The notes under the pieces were generated by a model that was given only the letters and a program-made list of their open reading frames with translations, was not told where the DNA came from and did no database searches. A program made the translations under genes and the position numbers. Shown one piece after another: positions 38,101 to 50,100 of a stretch of DNA of 64,000 nt. Origin of the DNA: Cyanoderma ruficeps (lineage: Eukaryota > Chordata > Aves > Passeriformes > Timaliidae); assembly GCA_008694505.1 (NCBI GenBank), contig VZDJ01000090.1, positions 10,365,646-10,429,645 on the forward strand. The letters run 5' to 3'. Every line of letters starts with the position of its first letter. Within the stretch, counting starts at the first letter, position 1.

Positions 38101-41100
38101 TGCTGGATTGATTTTCTGTCAAATGTCCTTAGCCTATACCTACAACAGGCTTGATCTGCTACCTAACCACACAACCAGGTTTTTCAGGATGCTTTCCTGC
38201 TCTGAAGTGGAAAACCAGTAGGGCAGTGCCCACTGACTCCTTCTGTTGTGCTTCTCATGTCCAGTCCAGACTTCAGCCAGTTCTTTCACATAAAAACACC
38301 TGAAGAACCCTGTAACATGAAAGCTGTTTCACCTGCACATGAATGAATGAAAATTTGAACGTTTTCTTAAAGGAGAGGCATTGTTTTTCCCCAGAGTTTC
38401 CAAATTGTCTAAATTCTGCTCCCGTTGAAATGACTGGGGGCAATTTCTTCAGTGGGAGCAGGACTGAACAAGCCATAAAGCTTTGTCAAAATCCACATCA
38501 AGTGTTTTGAGCTGGGAAATGTGCATATACATTAATAATGTCACAAAATGGCTGAAGAATAGAGCTATACTGAGTCTGTGCAGATGGCCTGCTCCGACAT
38601 TTACTGGAGCTCTGACTGTTTCCTTTTTTTTTTTCTTCTTTCCAATGGCATATGTGCCAAAACATCCCACCACGAAGAAGTCAGCTGTCTGCAGTGAGTC
38701 ACTAATCTGCTTGTATGCTAAAGTGAGCAACAGGCAGAGTCATTATTTCTGCTTTGTACTGTGAAGAAATGCTCACTTATACACCAAGGACTGCACTAAA
38801 GCTTTCATTCTGGGAAGGCAAAGAGAGGAATGCACAGTGTGCTTTAATTGGGGGCAAGATATTGTATACATTTTTTTTTCTTTTTTTTTTTTTNNTTTTT
38901 TTTTTTTTTTTTTTTTTTTTTGGTCTGTGGCCTCTAGGACTAGAAAGAAGGCATCATCTTAAAATGGCTACTGCTTTGTGGCATTCCTCTTGGTCTTAGC
39001 TCTGGGGTTTTTTTGGCTCAGCTCAAAGCATTCAGATGCTTGGAGATTTCATGCTGTAACATTCCAAGGATCATGACCTAAAAATACAGCGCCTTCCTCT
39101 GAGAGATGCAGAAATGCACAGACTGTCCTGATTTTTTTAGGATCTTGTTGAAACATCCTCAGATCCTTTAATAAAAATAGGGATCAGATCCTTTAATAAA
39201 AACAGGGAACTTTTTGAGAGCAAATGAGAGCTATGCCCAGAAATTTGGAGAAAATGCAGTTATGGTTCGTTTCCTTGCCTGCTGCTTCAGTGAACACCAT
39301 GGACAAGCCAGGGATTAAATCCTGTGGCAGTTGCCAAAGTGCTAAGGAGAGGAATAGCTGTGTAAAGTATTTCTAACAGAGCAAGATGAGTAGATGGCTG
39401 TATAACGATGTCAAGCAAACTAACCTTAAAAGGTTTTTTTTCAGCTTTCTGTAGGAAGTAACATCTAGGGTCCATTGCCTAACAGCAAGACTTTTAGGTT
39501 GGTTTTTTTAGTCATGGATTTTCTCTGGATTGAATGTTGACAAGTGGCATTTGTTCAAAGTCTTGGAATACTTGCCTGTTGTCTCCATGAAACAGGTGTG
39601 TAGCTCAGCCTGTCAGCTCCTGCATGGTGACTGTGCCTACACTGTTATGGCAGAGAGTGTGGATGAAGTTTCTGGTGGAGTCACAAGTTACACTGTCAGG
39701 TCCAAGTATGAACTGTTGACTTATTTAGCTATTAGCCAGTCTTCTCTTCCAGTGCATGTATGGCCAAAGGTGTTCTAAGTGTCACTGGCCACTGTCCCAC
39801 AGGAGTAACAGCTAAAAGGAAGGAAATAGGTTTCCTTACTTACAGCTTTTCTTTAGGCCCTGCTAAAGTCCTTGGATTTGCCACGTGGGAAAGTGGCATT
39901 TTGCAGGTACCGGCTGATGAGAAAGGTGCCTTTGATGGGGAAAAAAGAGATGAAAGACAAGGATTTCCCCCTCTGCGCAGTGCTTGTCATCTTTTTCTGT
40001 TTTTCATCTCAGTTATTCTGCTTAGAGTTGCTGACACTGGCTGGCTGACTGTGATAGTAGTTGAAATGGTTTGTATGGTGCAGGTTGAGCTGTAGAAATT
40101 GAGGTATGTGATATGTACATACCGTGATATGTAACGTTGCTTCTTCCAAGCACCTGCAAAAATCACTAATCAACTAACTAAAAAGCAATAATAAAAATGT
40201 CACAAGAATCATGTAGTTATATACCTCTGTCTTGTGGAACTCATGGGAAAACTTGTTTCTGTTGATGTGGATGAAGTATTTGAGCTTGGTATCAAGAAAA
40301 GCAGAGTTCTTTCACTTAGGCTTTTGCTCAAGCTCTCTAAGCTTTTTCATCCCTTTACATTTTTGTTGCACTGACATTAGACTAGTCCTCTGATACTCAG
40401 GAAGCTGTTGTAAAAATTGAAAAACAACACTAAAGTGAAAAACATCACTAAAGTTTGAGTGAATATGGTCTCTTCTATTGTACTTTCTGGTATTTTCTAT
40501 ACAGGTTCTACTGAAGCTGTTTCAAGCTGATGTTGCCTAAGATGATCTCTTGCTTGGACTTTATTTGGTTTGCTGTTTGACTTCTGGGTTTTTGGAAGTT
40601 TATTAAGCTTTCTCCAAAGTTTTGGTTTCTTCCATATTAAAAAAGAAGTAGCAGTGAGCCACAAAGCCTACGTGTGCAAGATGTTAAAGTTTCTATGCCT
40701 GCCTCTGGCTGGATTTTAGCTTTCAGTAATTTTCAGTATTGGTCAGACAGCCTAGTGTCTGTGAATGGCTTTCACTTCATAAGACTAAATACTTCCATGT
40801 GCTACACACTTTACTCTCTCTTTCCTTGCATATGGAGTCTGAGGTGGCAATTTGCAGACGTATAGTGTAGACTTACCCTGATGCACATTCCTCTATGGTT
40901 GAAGTTGTGTCCTGGTAGCCAATGTGTGTGTCTGGTTCCTTTCAAGGATGAGGAGGAGTGGAAAAGGCCAGTATTTGTGGTGGGTAGAATCCTGTTCCAG
41001 GTGAGCTAGAGATGGGAAGGACACCCGCTTGCTAGGCTATAAATCATCTTGTCAAGGGCACAGCATCTCATTTCTGTTTGGGCTGGTCTGTTCTGAACTA

Positions 41101-44100
41101 GCCTGAAGACTTATTTGTCCACTGTGTCGTTGGAAATAAGATTTTGAAGTTGAGTTTCTGTAAACTCCCTAAAAATGGCTTTGCATTGTGGAGATTATGC
41201 ATCTCTTAGGCCTATGCTGCTGTTATATCACTGATTGCTCTCCTAATGAGGCAAAGGCTAACTTCTTGATGACCTCTGATAGTGGCATATTTTGTGGTCC
41301 AGTGTCACACAAGATGTTTTCTGACTGCTCCTAGTAAAGACTGCTGGCAAAGTAGGAATGATACCATGAGCTGGACATAACCTCACCTTCCTCCTCTGGG
41401 AGCTTTTACTTTTGCACTTAGTATATCTCATTTCTGGTCACCAGAAAGGCAGTGATAGCTCTTGCATGCTGTGGTGGGTTGGCCCTGCCTGGTAAGTAGG
41501 TTCTCACCCTGTTGCTCACGCCCACAGTGGGATGTGGAAGAGAATAGGAAGAGCAAAAACAAGGAAAAATACTTCCTGGGTCAAGAAGAAGATAGTTTCA
41601 TAACCTGGAAGGAGGAAACAAGTAATGTAAAAGCCAGCACTCACCACTAGCAAACTGATGCCCAGCCAGTACCTGAGGCCATGGACAACGTTAAAAAAAC
41701 TGTCCCCACGGTTTGTGCTTAGTATGGTGTGAAATGCCTCTTGGCCAGTGTGGGTCAGCTGTCCCAACTATGTCTCCTCCCAACCTCTTGAACACCCTCA
41801 GCCTACTTGCTGGGGTGTCAGAGTGAGAGAGAGAGAGATCTTGATGCTCTGTAAATACTGCTCAGCAGTGGCATGTTTTTCCAGTACTGTTAAGTTTACT
41901 CCCTGCCAGCCACACCCAGTATATGTGCAAAAGAGAGCATATGTTTAAACAAGCAAGAAACCCCCCTGTTTTATTGTATGGCTAAGCTTTCCTAAGGGCT
42001 TCATTCCCCAAAATGCATTGCAAGCACTTAAACACTGGGAGATGGTGGGTTGAACTACATCTTGCTGAAAGCCTTCAGAGTCCCTTCAGGCAGCAGGTCA
42101 GGTTTTGTGCTTCCCCATCAAATGGCAACTTGTATTACAGGAAGGGGAGGTTGTACAGTACATACATGCTGTGACTGTTGTACTTTTTTCCAAGCTTCTA
42201 ATTAAAAGTATGTATTTGTTAATGTTGTCTGTAGGTTCATTCCAGTCTCAGAAAAAGAACTTATTCCACAAAATTGTCAGCAAATTTAAGCACAGAACGA
42301 AGCTTAATGTTCCGGACACAGGTACTGGTGTATTGCTTAATTAAGGTTTTCGGCTGCCTTCTTTCTCAATTCAGTCTCGGGGAAATGCCTCTAGACAAAG
42401 ACACCTCAGCTGTCTAGTCTTTGATCATTTTTTTTCCTTATTTTCCCTGTCTGCTATGATTCCATTGCCTCCTGGCTCCAGTTGATATTACCTTCTCCAG
42501 TATGCTGCTGTTTTGTTTTCACTTGGCATCTCCCTTTAATTACAGTTTCCCTGTTCCAGATGCCATGCAGCAGAGCTGACAAAGCAGGGGCAATTCTGCA
42601 GTTGGCCCTGAAAAAGTTTTATCTTCTACAGCTCACAGCTCTGTAGTCCTTAGGTCGCTCTTATCTGCATCCTTCTGTATCAGTGACCATATTATTTTGC
42701 CAGAACATTTGCATGTCCCTATCTCCTATTCCTATGATTTCTTGCTGTCTGGAACTTTGCAGACTGCAGCTGGTCAAGGTAAGAGCCTGGTCATGGTATA
42801 AGAGCCTGGTCAGGATGTAGGTGCTTTTTTCTACACCAAATCTCAGAAGTACCAACCTCCAACCCTGCCTCTGTAGAAATCTTAAACCAGCTTTCTGTTT
42901 GCTTCACATTGAAAATACCTTCTACAGTTTTTTAAGTTACGTTCTGGAGCTTGTCTGCCCGCTGTCCCACTGTTAGCTCTCTAAAATCTTCTTCTTGTTA
43001 CAATATCATAATTCTGCACACTACTAACACACAACTCTGAGGGGCATTTTCAAGTGTACAGTATGTACAGGATTATAGCTTAGCCTGCTTCACTGGGCCT
43101 TTTTTTTTTTTTTGNGGTCATCATGTTGCCCACACCATTCAAGTCATGCCCAGGCTGTTCTTTAGCTGTTCCACAGTGGTGTTCTCTCCTGCATTGTTCT
43201 TCTAGTGTAGAAAAGCCTCTCTAGTTCTGCTTACTTAAGTCAATTAATTTTGTCTGGTTTCTTCCCCACCCATGTTCATCTCTAAGATAGTAAAATTGTT
43301 GTTCCCGTCTCCAGTTTCCCCACTACCTTTATGGTTAATATCTTTTCCTAAGAGTGAGATGTAATTTCCTCTCCTTTCCTGGTGCTGTGTTTTCTGCCAT
43401 CTGTGTTGCACCTGCTCTATTTTCCCACATAGGCTCTGCCTGCTCTTCTGCATTCCATGGTGCAAATAATATGAAATTACTTGCTCTGTCTTGTTGTATT
43501 TGTACAACAAATATGTTGTGGGAGTTGCTTATGAGAAGTAACTGTCTTGCTTCCATGTTGGTGGAAAAAGGCATCATACATTAGCATAGTTTTTATTTGG
43601 CGTCATTCAGATTTTGTTCCTGAATTATTAATAGACGGTGTAGACAAATTATTAAGAGAAATGGGTGTTTAAATTCTCCTGGGGGAAAAGAAACAGAAAG
43701 TGTTTAATAGATGATTAAGTAAAGAGTAAAAAAATGTAACTACCTTAAAATCTGCAGATAAAAATGTGGGTAAACAATATGTCAAACCCTGCATTTGTTT
43801 AAAAGAAGCCAGCATGTTTTGATACGAAATGAAGTGTGCACTATGATCAAAGATTCAACCCTGGCAAGTGTTGAGTACCCTGGCCTCATTCCAGCACAGC
43901 ACAGAGACATGTCCTTGGAAGTTAAGCATGTGAATAATGTCATAGTGTCTAAACATTAAAGATGTGTCTGTGCATTTGCTGGGGCAGAGCCAGCTTGCTA
44001 AGCTTCTCCCTAGACTAAAGCAAAGATACAAGGAACTTAGGAGACTTAAACAGCCCACATATAATCAACAGAGGAAAGGCAGTGGATGTCTGTATCTTGA

Positions 44101-47100
44101 TGAGGAACTGCATTTTGCCCTGAATTACAGTGGGGAGAAAATCTGGAGTGTTGCCGGCTCTGAAGTGTACCCTGTAGTGAACTGAAAGCACAGTGTTGAT
44201 CAGCAAAGTGCAGTGTGGGCATGGCCTCAGCAGGTGCTGGACAGCCTCTTCCCTCCTGTGCTGCCTACAGATCTTCATCCTCCATCCAGGAGTTCCTAGG
44301 CAACAGGCCCTAAACCATGTAGCTGAGCTGTCCCATATTCTGCAGCATTCAAGATGGGAATCCCAGAATCTCCATTTCAATTCAGAGAATATTTATTTGA
44401 GCATTTTGTGAATCAAAAAATAAAAGAAAAATTTTACTCCTTTTTGTGGTTAGTCTATACTTGTAGTGAGTCACAAGTCTAAATAATGTGCGGTTTTGGT
44501 TTTTATGAAGTTAATTCTACAGAAGGAAAGAGCTTGAGTGTTTGTATAGCTGCAGAGGAGACACTTGGAAGGATTGCTGTCAGCAGAGGTCATGCTGGCT
44601 TCATGTTTTTTCATCTTGAAAAGTGTGTGTGCCTATGTGCATCTGTGTTAGGAGTGAAAGAAAGTAAGTGCAGTAAAGGCAGATTTATTGTGATTGTATT
44701 GTGTTTCCATGTGGCTCTGGTATGGAAATCTGAGTGAATTTTGACCACATGGAAGGACCAGTGCATGTCACCATATTAAGAGTTGGCAGCTGCTCATAGA
44801 GCAGGGTACAGCCCAGTTGAACACCAATGAAATGCTACAGAGAGGACACAGTAATGCAATTGAATATGCCTAGAGATAGATCTCTTCCTTAGGAGGGCAC
44901 AGTTGGACCCATGCCTTTTGGGGGAAGTTAACACATGTGGGAGTTCTATTTTTCTGCCACACCAACAAGGCTTTCTGATGGGAAGCAGTACTAAAAATAA
45001 CAAGTCACAGCAATTGCCTCTTTTCAGGTACTCTTAGTGAGCTGTGCTGAGGCTCTTGCATGATCTGTGTAACAGCCAGCTGCAACACTGGCCTTGGCAC
45101 AGGAATGGCAGAAGAGAGAATGAACACACTGGTCTCAGCACCAACTCAGGCGTGAAGCAGCCCTGTCCCTGCACCCACTCCTACAGCAGCTCTCCCACAC
45201 ACATCAGAGCCCTGTTTTGTGGGGCTTGCAGCCCAGAGGGAGCCAGTAGCTCTGTGCCTTTGGCAACCATTCTGGCTGGAGGAGGGCTGGATCAGCACAG
45301 GCTCCTGCAGCAGAGCTTCCCGCCCAGGCGGCTGTCTCCTACACCTGGTTTGACCATCTGCTGCTTTGTATCTCTGCTTGTTAGTCCAGAGTCCTTGCTG
45401 CATCTCTGTGTGCTGCCTGGCCCCAAAGCAGTATTGTAGCAGTGTCCTGCCGTCAGAAGAGCTGGAATTTCTGCCAGGTCAGTCTGTTTGGCATCACTTC
45501 CTTGGTGAAGTGGTTCCATAGACACTGGTGACTTGAAGCTATGCTCTGTTTGGCTAGATTTTCACTGTTTAACTTCATAAAGACAATTAAATCATTACAG
45601 CCCACCTTTCTTCCTTGATGCCAGCATGCTTAGACCCACAGAGCATTTGTTCTCCATTAAGTTTGGTTAAACTTCTGCAGCTCTCTCTCAAAACAGGCAT
45701 CACTAAAGCAATTGTTTTAAGTCTGTGTTTTGTTGGGGTTTGATCTGAAAAGCTTGTCTGAAAAGCTGTGGTGCGCTCAGTCAGTTCAATTGACTTCATT
45801 TTTCTTGTTCACAAAGAGGGGGGAAATAAGACAGCGTGTACTCTGCAGAGTAGGATAAACTGTACATGCAAACCTTTTACAAACCTAGCTGAGGAAACCA
45901 TCTGGCATAGACCTCTGGATATGTCTCTCTCAGAGTAACTTCTGCCACTGGTGTAGGCGTGCCTAAGGGCCCACACCTTCATGCCATGTTCTCAGCTCTA
46001 CTTGCAAAAATAACCCAGTAGTTCTGCCCATGCCACTGTCATGGAGAGCTGAAGATGCACCTGTCTGTTGGCAGGACTGCACTAACTGCAGAACCTCATT
46101 TCATGTCTGGAGAATGTTCCCCTGAAAACTACCTGAGCTCCTCATGGGATGGCTCTTGAATGCAGGACAGCATGGAAGCAGGGTGGACGTCAGATAGATT
46201 AAAGAAAACTACAGGGACTTAAGCCTGGCCAGCCCTATCCTTCCTGCAGAACAAACCCAGGTCCTGATTTGGAGCATCTGTATGGATATACCTTTGTCAC
46301 TTGAAGCAATGGGGTGCTGTTCCTCTTGAAGGAGGTGCAGGAGCACATAGTTTAGATGTAGAGTTGTTGGGAAATGGTCTTTCTCCTCTTCAGGTGAGTG
46401 CAAAGGGTTTTGTAAGTGATGCCTTTGTGTGATTTCCAAGTTGAGTTTTATGTCTACTTGAACAATACTCTGTAAAGAAGTCAGTGAAATGACTTCTAAA
46501 CCCAGTGTCCACTAAGACTACTAGAGAAGAGAAAAAGATGCTCTTCCCTTCAACATTGACCCTGCACCCACACACACACAAAGTATTCATTGTTCACCTT
46601 CAATCCTTCCTTCTTCAAGACTGTATGTTGAAGTGATAAAGAGCTTCTTTTAGAGCAAGAGGAGAAAAGGAGAGTAGATGACTTTCAAGTCTCATTTCAA
46701 GGATTAAAAAAAAAAACATGGAGAGGGAATATACTTACTGCATATGAGCTTTTACAGCCACCTTCTGCTGTTTCTTAGTCAAACATGCCAACATCATATC
46801 CTCCTTACATCTTCCACTATTGCCTATTTTACCTTTCAAGAGGTTTTTTTCCTCTTTATTTTTTTGATACATATGGTATGAGAACAACCTCAGCTGTAGT
46901 GATCAGTCAAGTTGATATCTAGTGACCTGACATACGACACATCTAATTAAACACGTACCAAATCAAGGCTATATGTTGTTCATTGTTTGAAACCATGTCT
47001 TAATTTTTTTATTAATTGTAAAAAAAGGAAAGTGAGTTGTAGTACTAAGATTAAAAGCATTATAAACTCAGTCAAGCTAGAAGTAGACAGCAGTGTCAAA

Positions 47101-50100
47101 GTGCTAATTAGAGCAAATCAGAATTAACAGGTAGTGTTGGATTGCAACCAGACCATTACATTAAAATAGAAATCTGGAAGGAAAGCTGCCTATTTATTTA
47201 TACATTCCAGTTAAGATCCTGGTTTTTATGCACAAAGCTTATCTAAACATCTCACTGTTGGCCCAGTTGAGTTACTTGAAAGTCAGATTTGCAGTCATTG
47301 GTGTGTCTGCTTAATTGGACTGTTACAGGGTGGATCTTTTCCTGTGCTTTCTCTTGAGCACTCTCAACAAAAAAAATCAGTTTTACAGCAAAGCTGTGCT
47401 CTGGAAAGGTTGGCTGCTACAGCTAAGCACTTCAAAATGCTAATTGAAGCTGAAAAAAGAATATTCACAAGTTCGGAAATGGTTTGCAAGTGAACATAGG
47501 TGAATTAAGATCATAAACAAAGTTTCAAATGTTTTTGCATGTATGTACCAGGTCTGATTGTATTCTTAAACAATAAAACATTAAAAGGTCCTTCCCATTC
47601 AAATAGAAGAGCAAAGGGCAACTACTAACAAGATGAAATGTGTTAGAGCTATTCTCTTAATTTAGTCCACATCCTCACATAATGAGCAGTTAAAGAGGCC
47701 AGCAAAAGATAAAGACTTTATTCGCTATATCCTTGAATAGAAAGTTCATTAAATCTACAAAACTAGCAACAAACAGAAATACACACTAATGGGAAAGAAG
47801 GCAAAGGCCATGCAGACTGTTAGGCTGTTGTGCACAGTTTGTGGGGCTGGATGCTCCTGTGTGACCCCACCAGTCTCAGTGCAGGAGAACAATTGGAGTT
47901 GTTCAGTTCTTAGCCCTTCTGAAAGAGCAGTTTTTTGCACTCTGGCCTCAGTTCTGTGTGTGTAATTTTTGCTGGTCAAACCACCCTAAAAGTGAGAAAT
48001 GTGTCTTAAACAAGTCTTTAAAATGGGGAGAAAGATTAAAAGAAACTGGAGAGAAGAGTAAGCTAACTGTAGACACAGTAACAGCTGTGGAAGATGATAC
48101 CAAGGGCTGTTGCCAAGAGATGGGGTGTAACCTGACAGGTAGTAAAGGAAATAATGAGTTGAAAATGCAGCAGAAGGGGAGATGAGGTGCAGGCCTTAGG
48201 AAAAAAATGTGTAATCAATCAGGATGGCAGTGTACTGGGAAAAAATACCTCAAGAACTTGGTGCAGGTATCATAAGTGTTCCCAATTTCAAAACAGGTTA
48301 GACAGGCATCTGTAAAAAATTACTTGGGCATTCCATTTGCTACCTGTAACCTCTTTTCTAACCCTAGCTGACAGTGATCACAGATGGGGCAGGCTTCATA
48401 ACACTTTCATCACAGGAAGGAAAAATATGTCACAGATTGCCTTTATGGACTAGTGATACCCCATGGGATCAGCAGAAGGGCTTATTGAATCAATGCAAAT
48501 TGCAAACAATTGACTAGGCACTGAGCTCACATTTTGGATGCTTAAATATGTTTTGTGATTGCAGTCTCATCAATTTCTTTGTGAACAAGATAAAAGTAAA
48601 CTCTGTAGTCAAGTGAAAATTTGGAATCATGTTCCTGTTCAGGTTAAAAGGCTACTTCAGAACGCCAACACTGGAGATGCTGAGAAAGACTTAAACTGTT
48701 CCTTTCTCATTCTCTGACTTTATGTGGGCAGTATTTCTGTCATGGTATTCTATCCCATGCTTACTTCCTTTTTTTTGGCATGCTTGTCTTTGACTGTGAT
48801 CCAGTTCTCTGCTTTGGTATTTGCTGGCTTTGGGGTGTTTTTTAAGGTTTGTTACTTTGTAAAAGGTAGTATTTCCCTTTCTTAGAGGAATTGACTTAGA
48901 GTGACTAAAGAGGTAAGACTGGATTTTAGTCAGGAGTTGCTGAATTCTGCTTGTCAGTCCGTCTGTGAGCTGAGCTAAGCTTATGTGAGGACCCTTCTTG
49001 TTCCTTAAATATATTTTGTCTCTTAGCCACCTGCTGACATCTTCTGTTGCAGAATGTTTTGTACAGAGCAATACCCTGCTCCCACTCAAGTGCCACTGCC
49101 AATCTCACAGTTTTCTTTGCAACTATTAGAACCTTCAGTATGTCTTTAAGGTGGATTCTGTTACTTCCCTGCAAACATCTGTGGCATTCAGATCATATCT
49201 TGCCATGGGTTATGCTCTCACTGCCTGTGAGGAACAGTTTTATGCAGACAGATGCAAAATGGTAAATGAGCGTAGCTAGTGGCTGAATTGCTTTACATCT
49301 AAAGTTGTGGTTTTATTTTCTTCTAGCCATACTATTAGAAGACAGAAATTCCAGTGAGTCTGCCTGGAAGAATAAAATTTCTATATCTGCCCTAAACACT
49401 CCAGAGCCAGCAATGATGCATGAGCCTTTAGTTGGCAGCCAGAAGAGGAAAGCAAGGAAAACTAAGATCACACATCTTGTCCGAACAGCAGACGGGCGAG
49501 TGTCACCAGCAGCCGGGACACTGGGTAAGGAAATTGGAGTCAAAATTTTTTTAAAACTGAATGGTTGGAGAAGGTTTGAGGGTACAAGCAACCTATCAGG
49601 GCAGTGTTTTTAAATTAGCTTGTTTTCATACCTGCTTAGAATGGTCATTATTTAAAATACAGGTGTCAACCAACTGGGAAATCACTGAGTCTATAATGGC
49701 CAACTTCTTCTGTTTGAATGACCAAATTAGTCTTTTCTCCCTGGGTATTTCACTCTCAGAACTGTGAGACCGATGCAGAGAGAAATGGAAAATCGTTGCC
49801 TTTCCTAATTTGTTTCCAGTCCAACAAAGAAATTACACTGCATCTGGTTGTAGGTTGTAAAACTGAATTTCATAATATGACAGTTAATGCCAGAGTCCTT
49901 GTTGGAGTTCTCCAGTAAGAGAATCTTTCAGGACTACTGTATCTAAAGCATACACACAAGCTCTCTTGCCTGACCTAAAAGATCAAATTCAGTTGAATGC
50001 AAAATCAGTGAACTGCTTCATAAACCTTAGTACTGTGTTTCTGACCCAGTAGCTTGAGTCAGAAGAGGTTACAGCATGAATCAGGTAACACTGGCAGAAT

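Larger units (their letters stand above)
35236..42234 (+). other. BBX: BBX intron (7.0 kb)
   Basis: Phase-1 intron with a poly-T tract (38871-38921), a 25-bp tandem duplication (39159-39208) and the ERVL-type LTR (41470-41925). The rest shows nothing recognisable. Confidence 0.85.

Noticed and set aside
38871..38999. Processed retrocopy on the minus strand after the poly-T tract
   Set aside because: No poly(A) signal complement and no recognisable coding sequence follow the T run; a simple T expansion explains it.
45600..45660. Possible missing BBX exon (segment reading FLDA...RPTE)
   Set aside because: The similarity to the human DAIHPTE stretch is short, the acceptor phase is wrong for the flanking phase-1 junctions, and there is no GDKWSN-like part before it.
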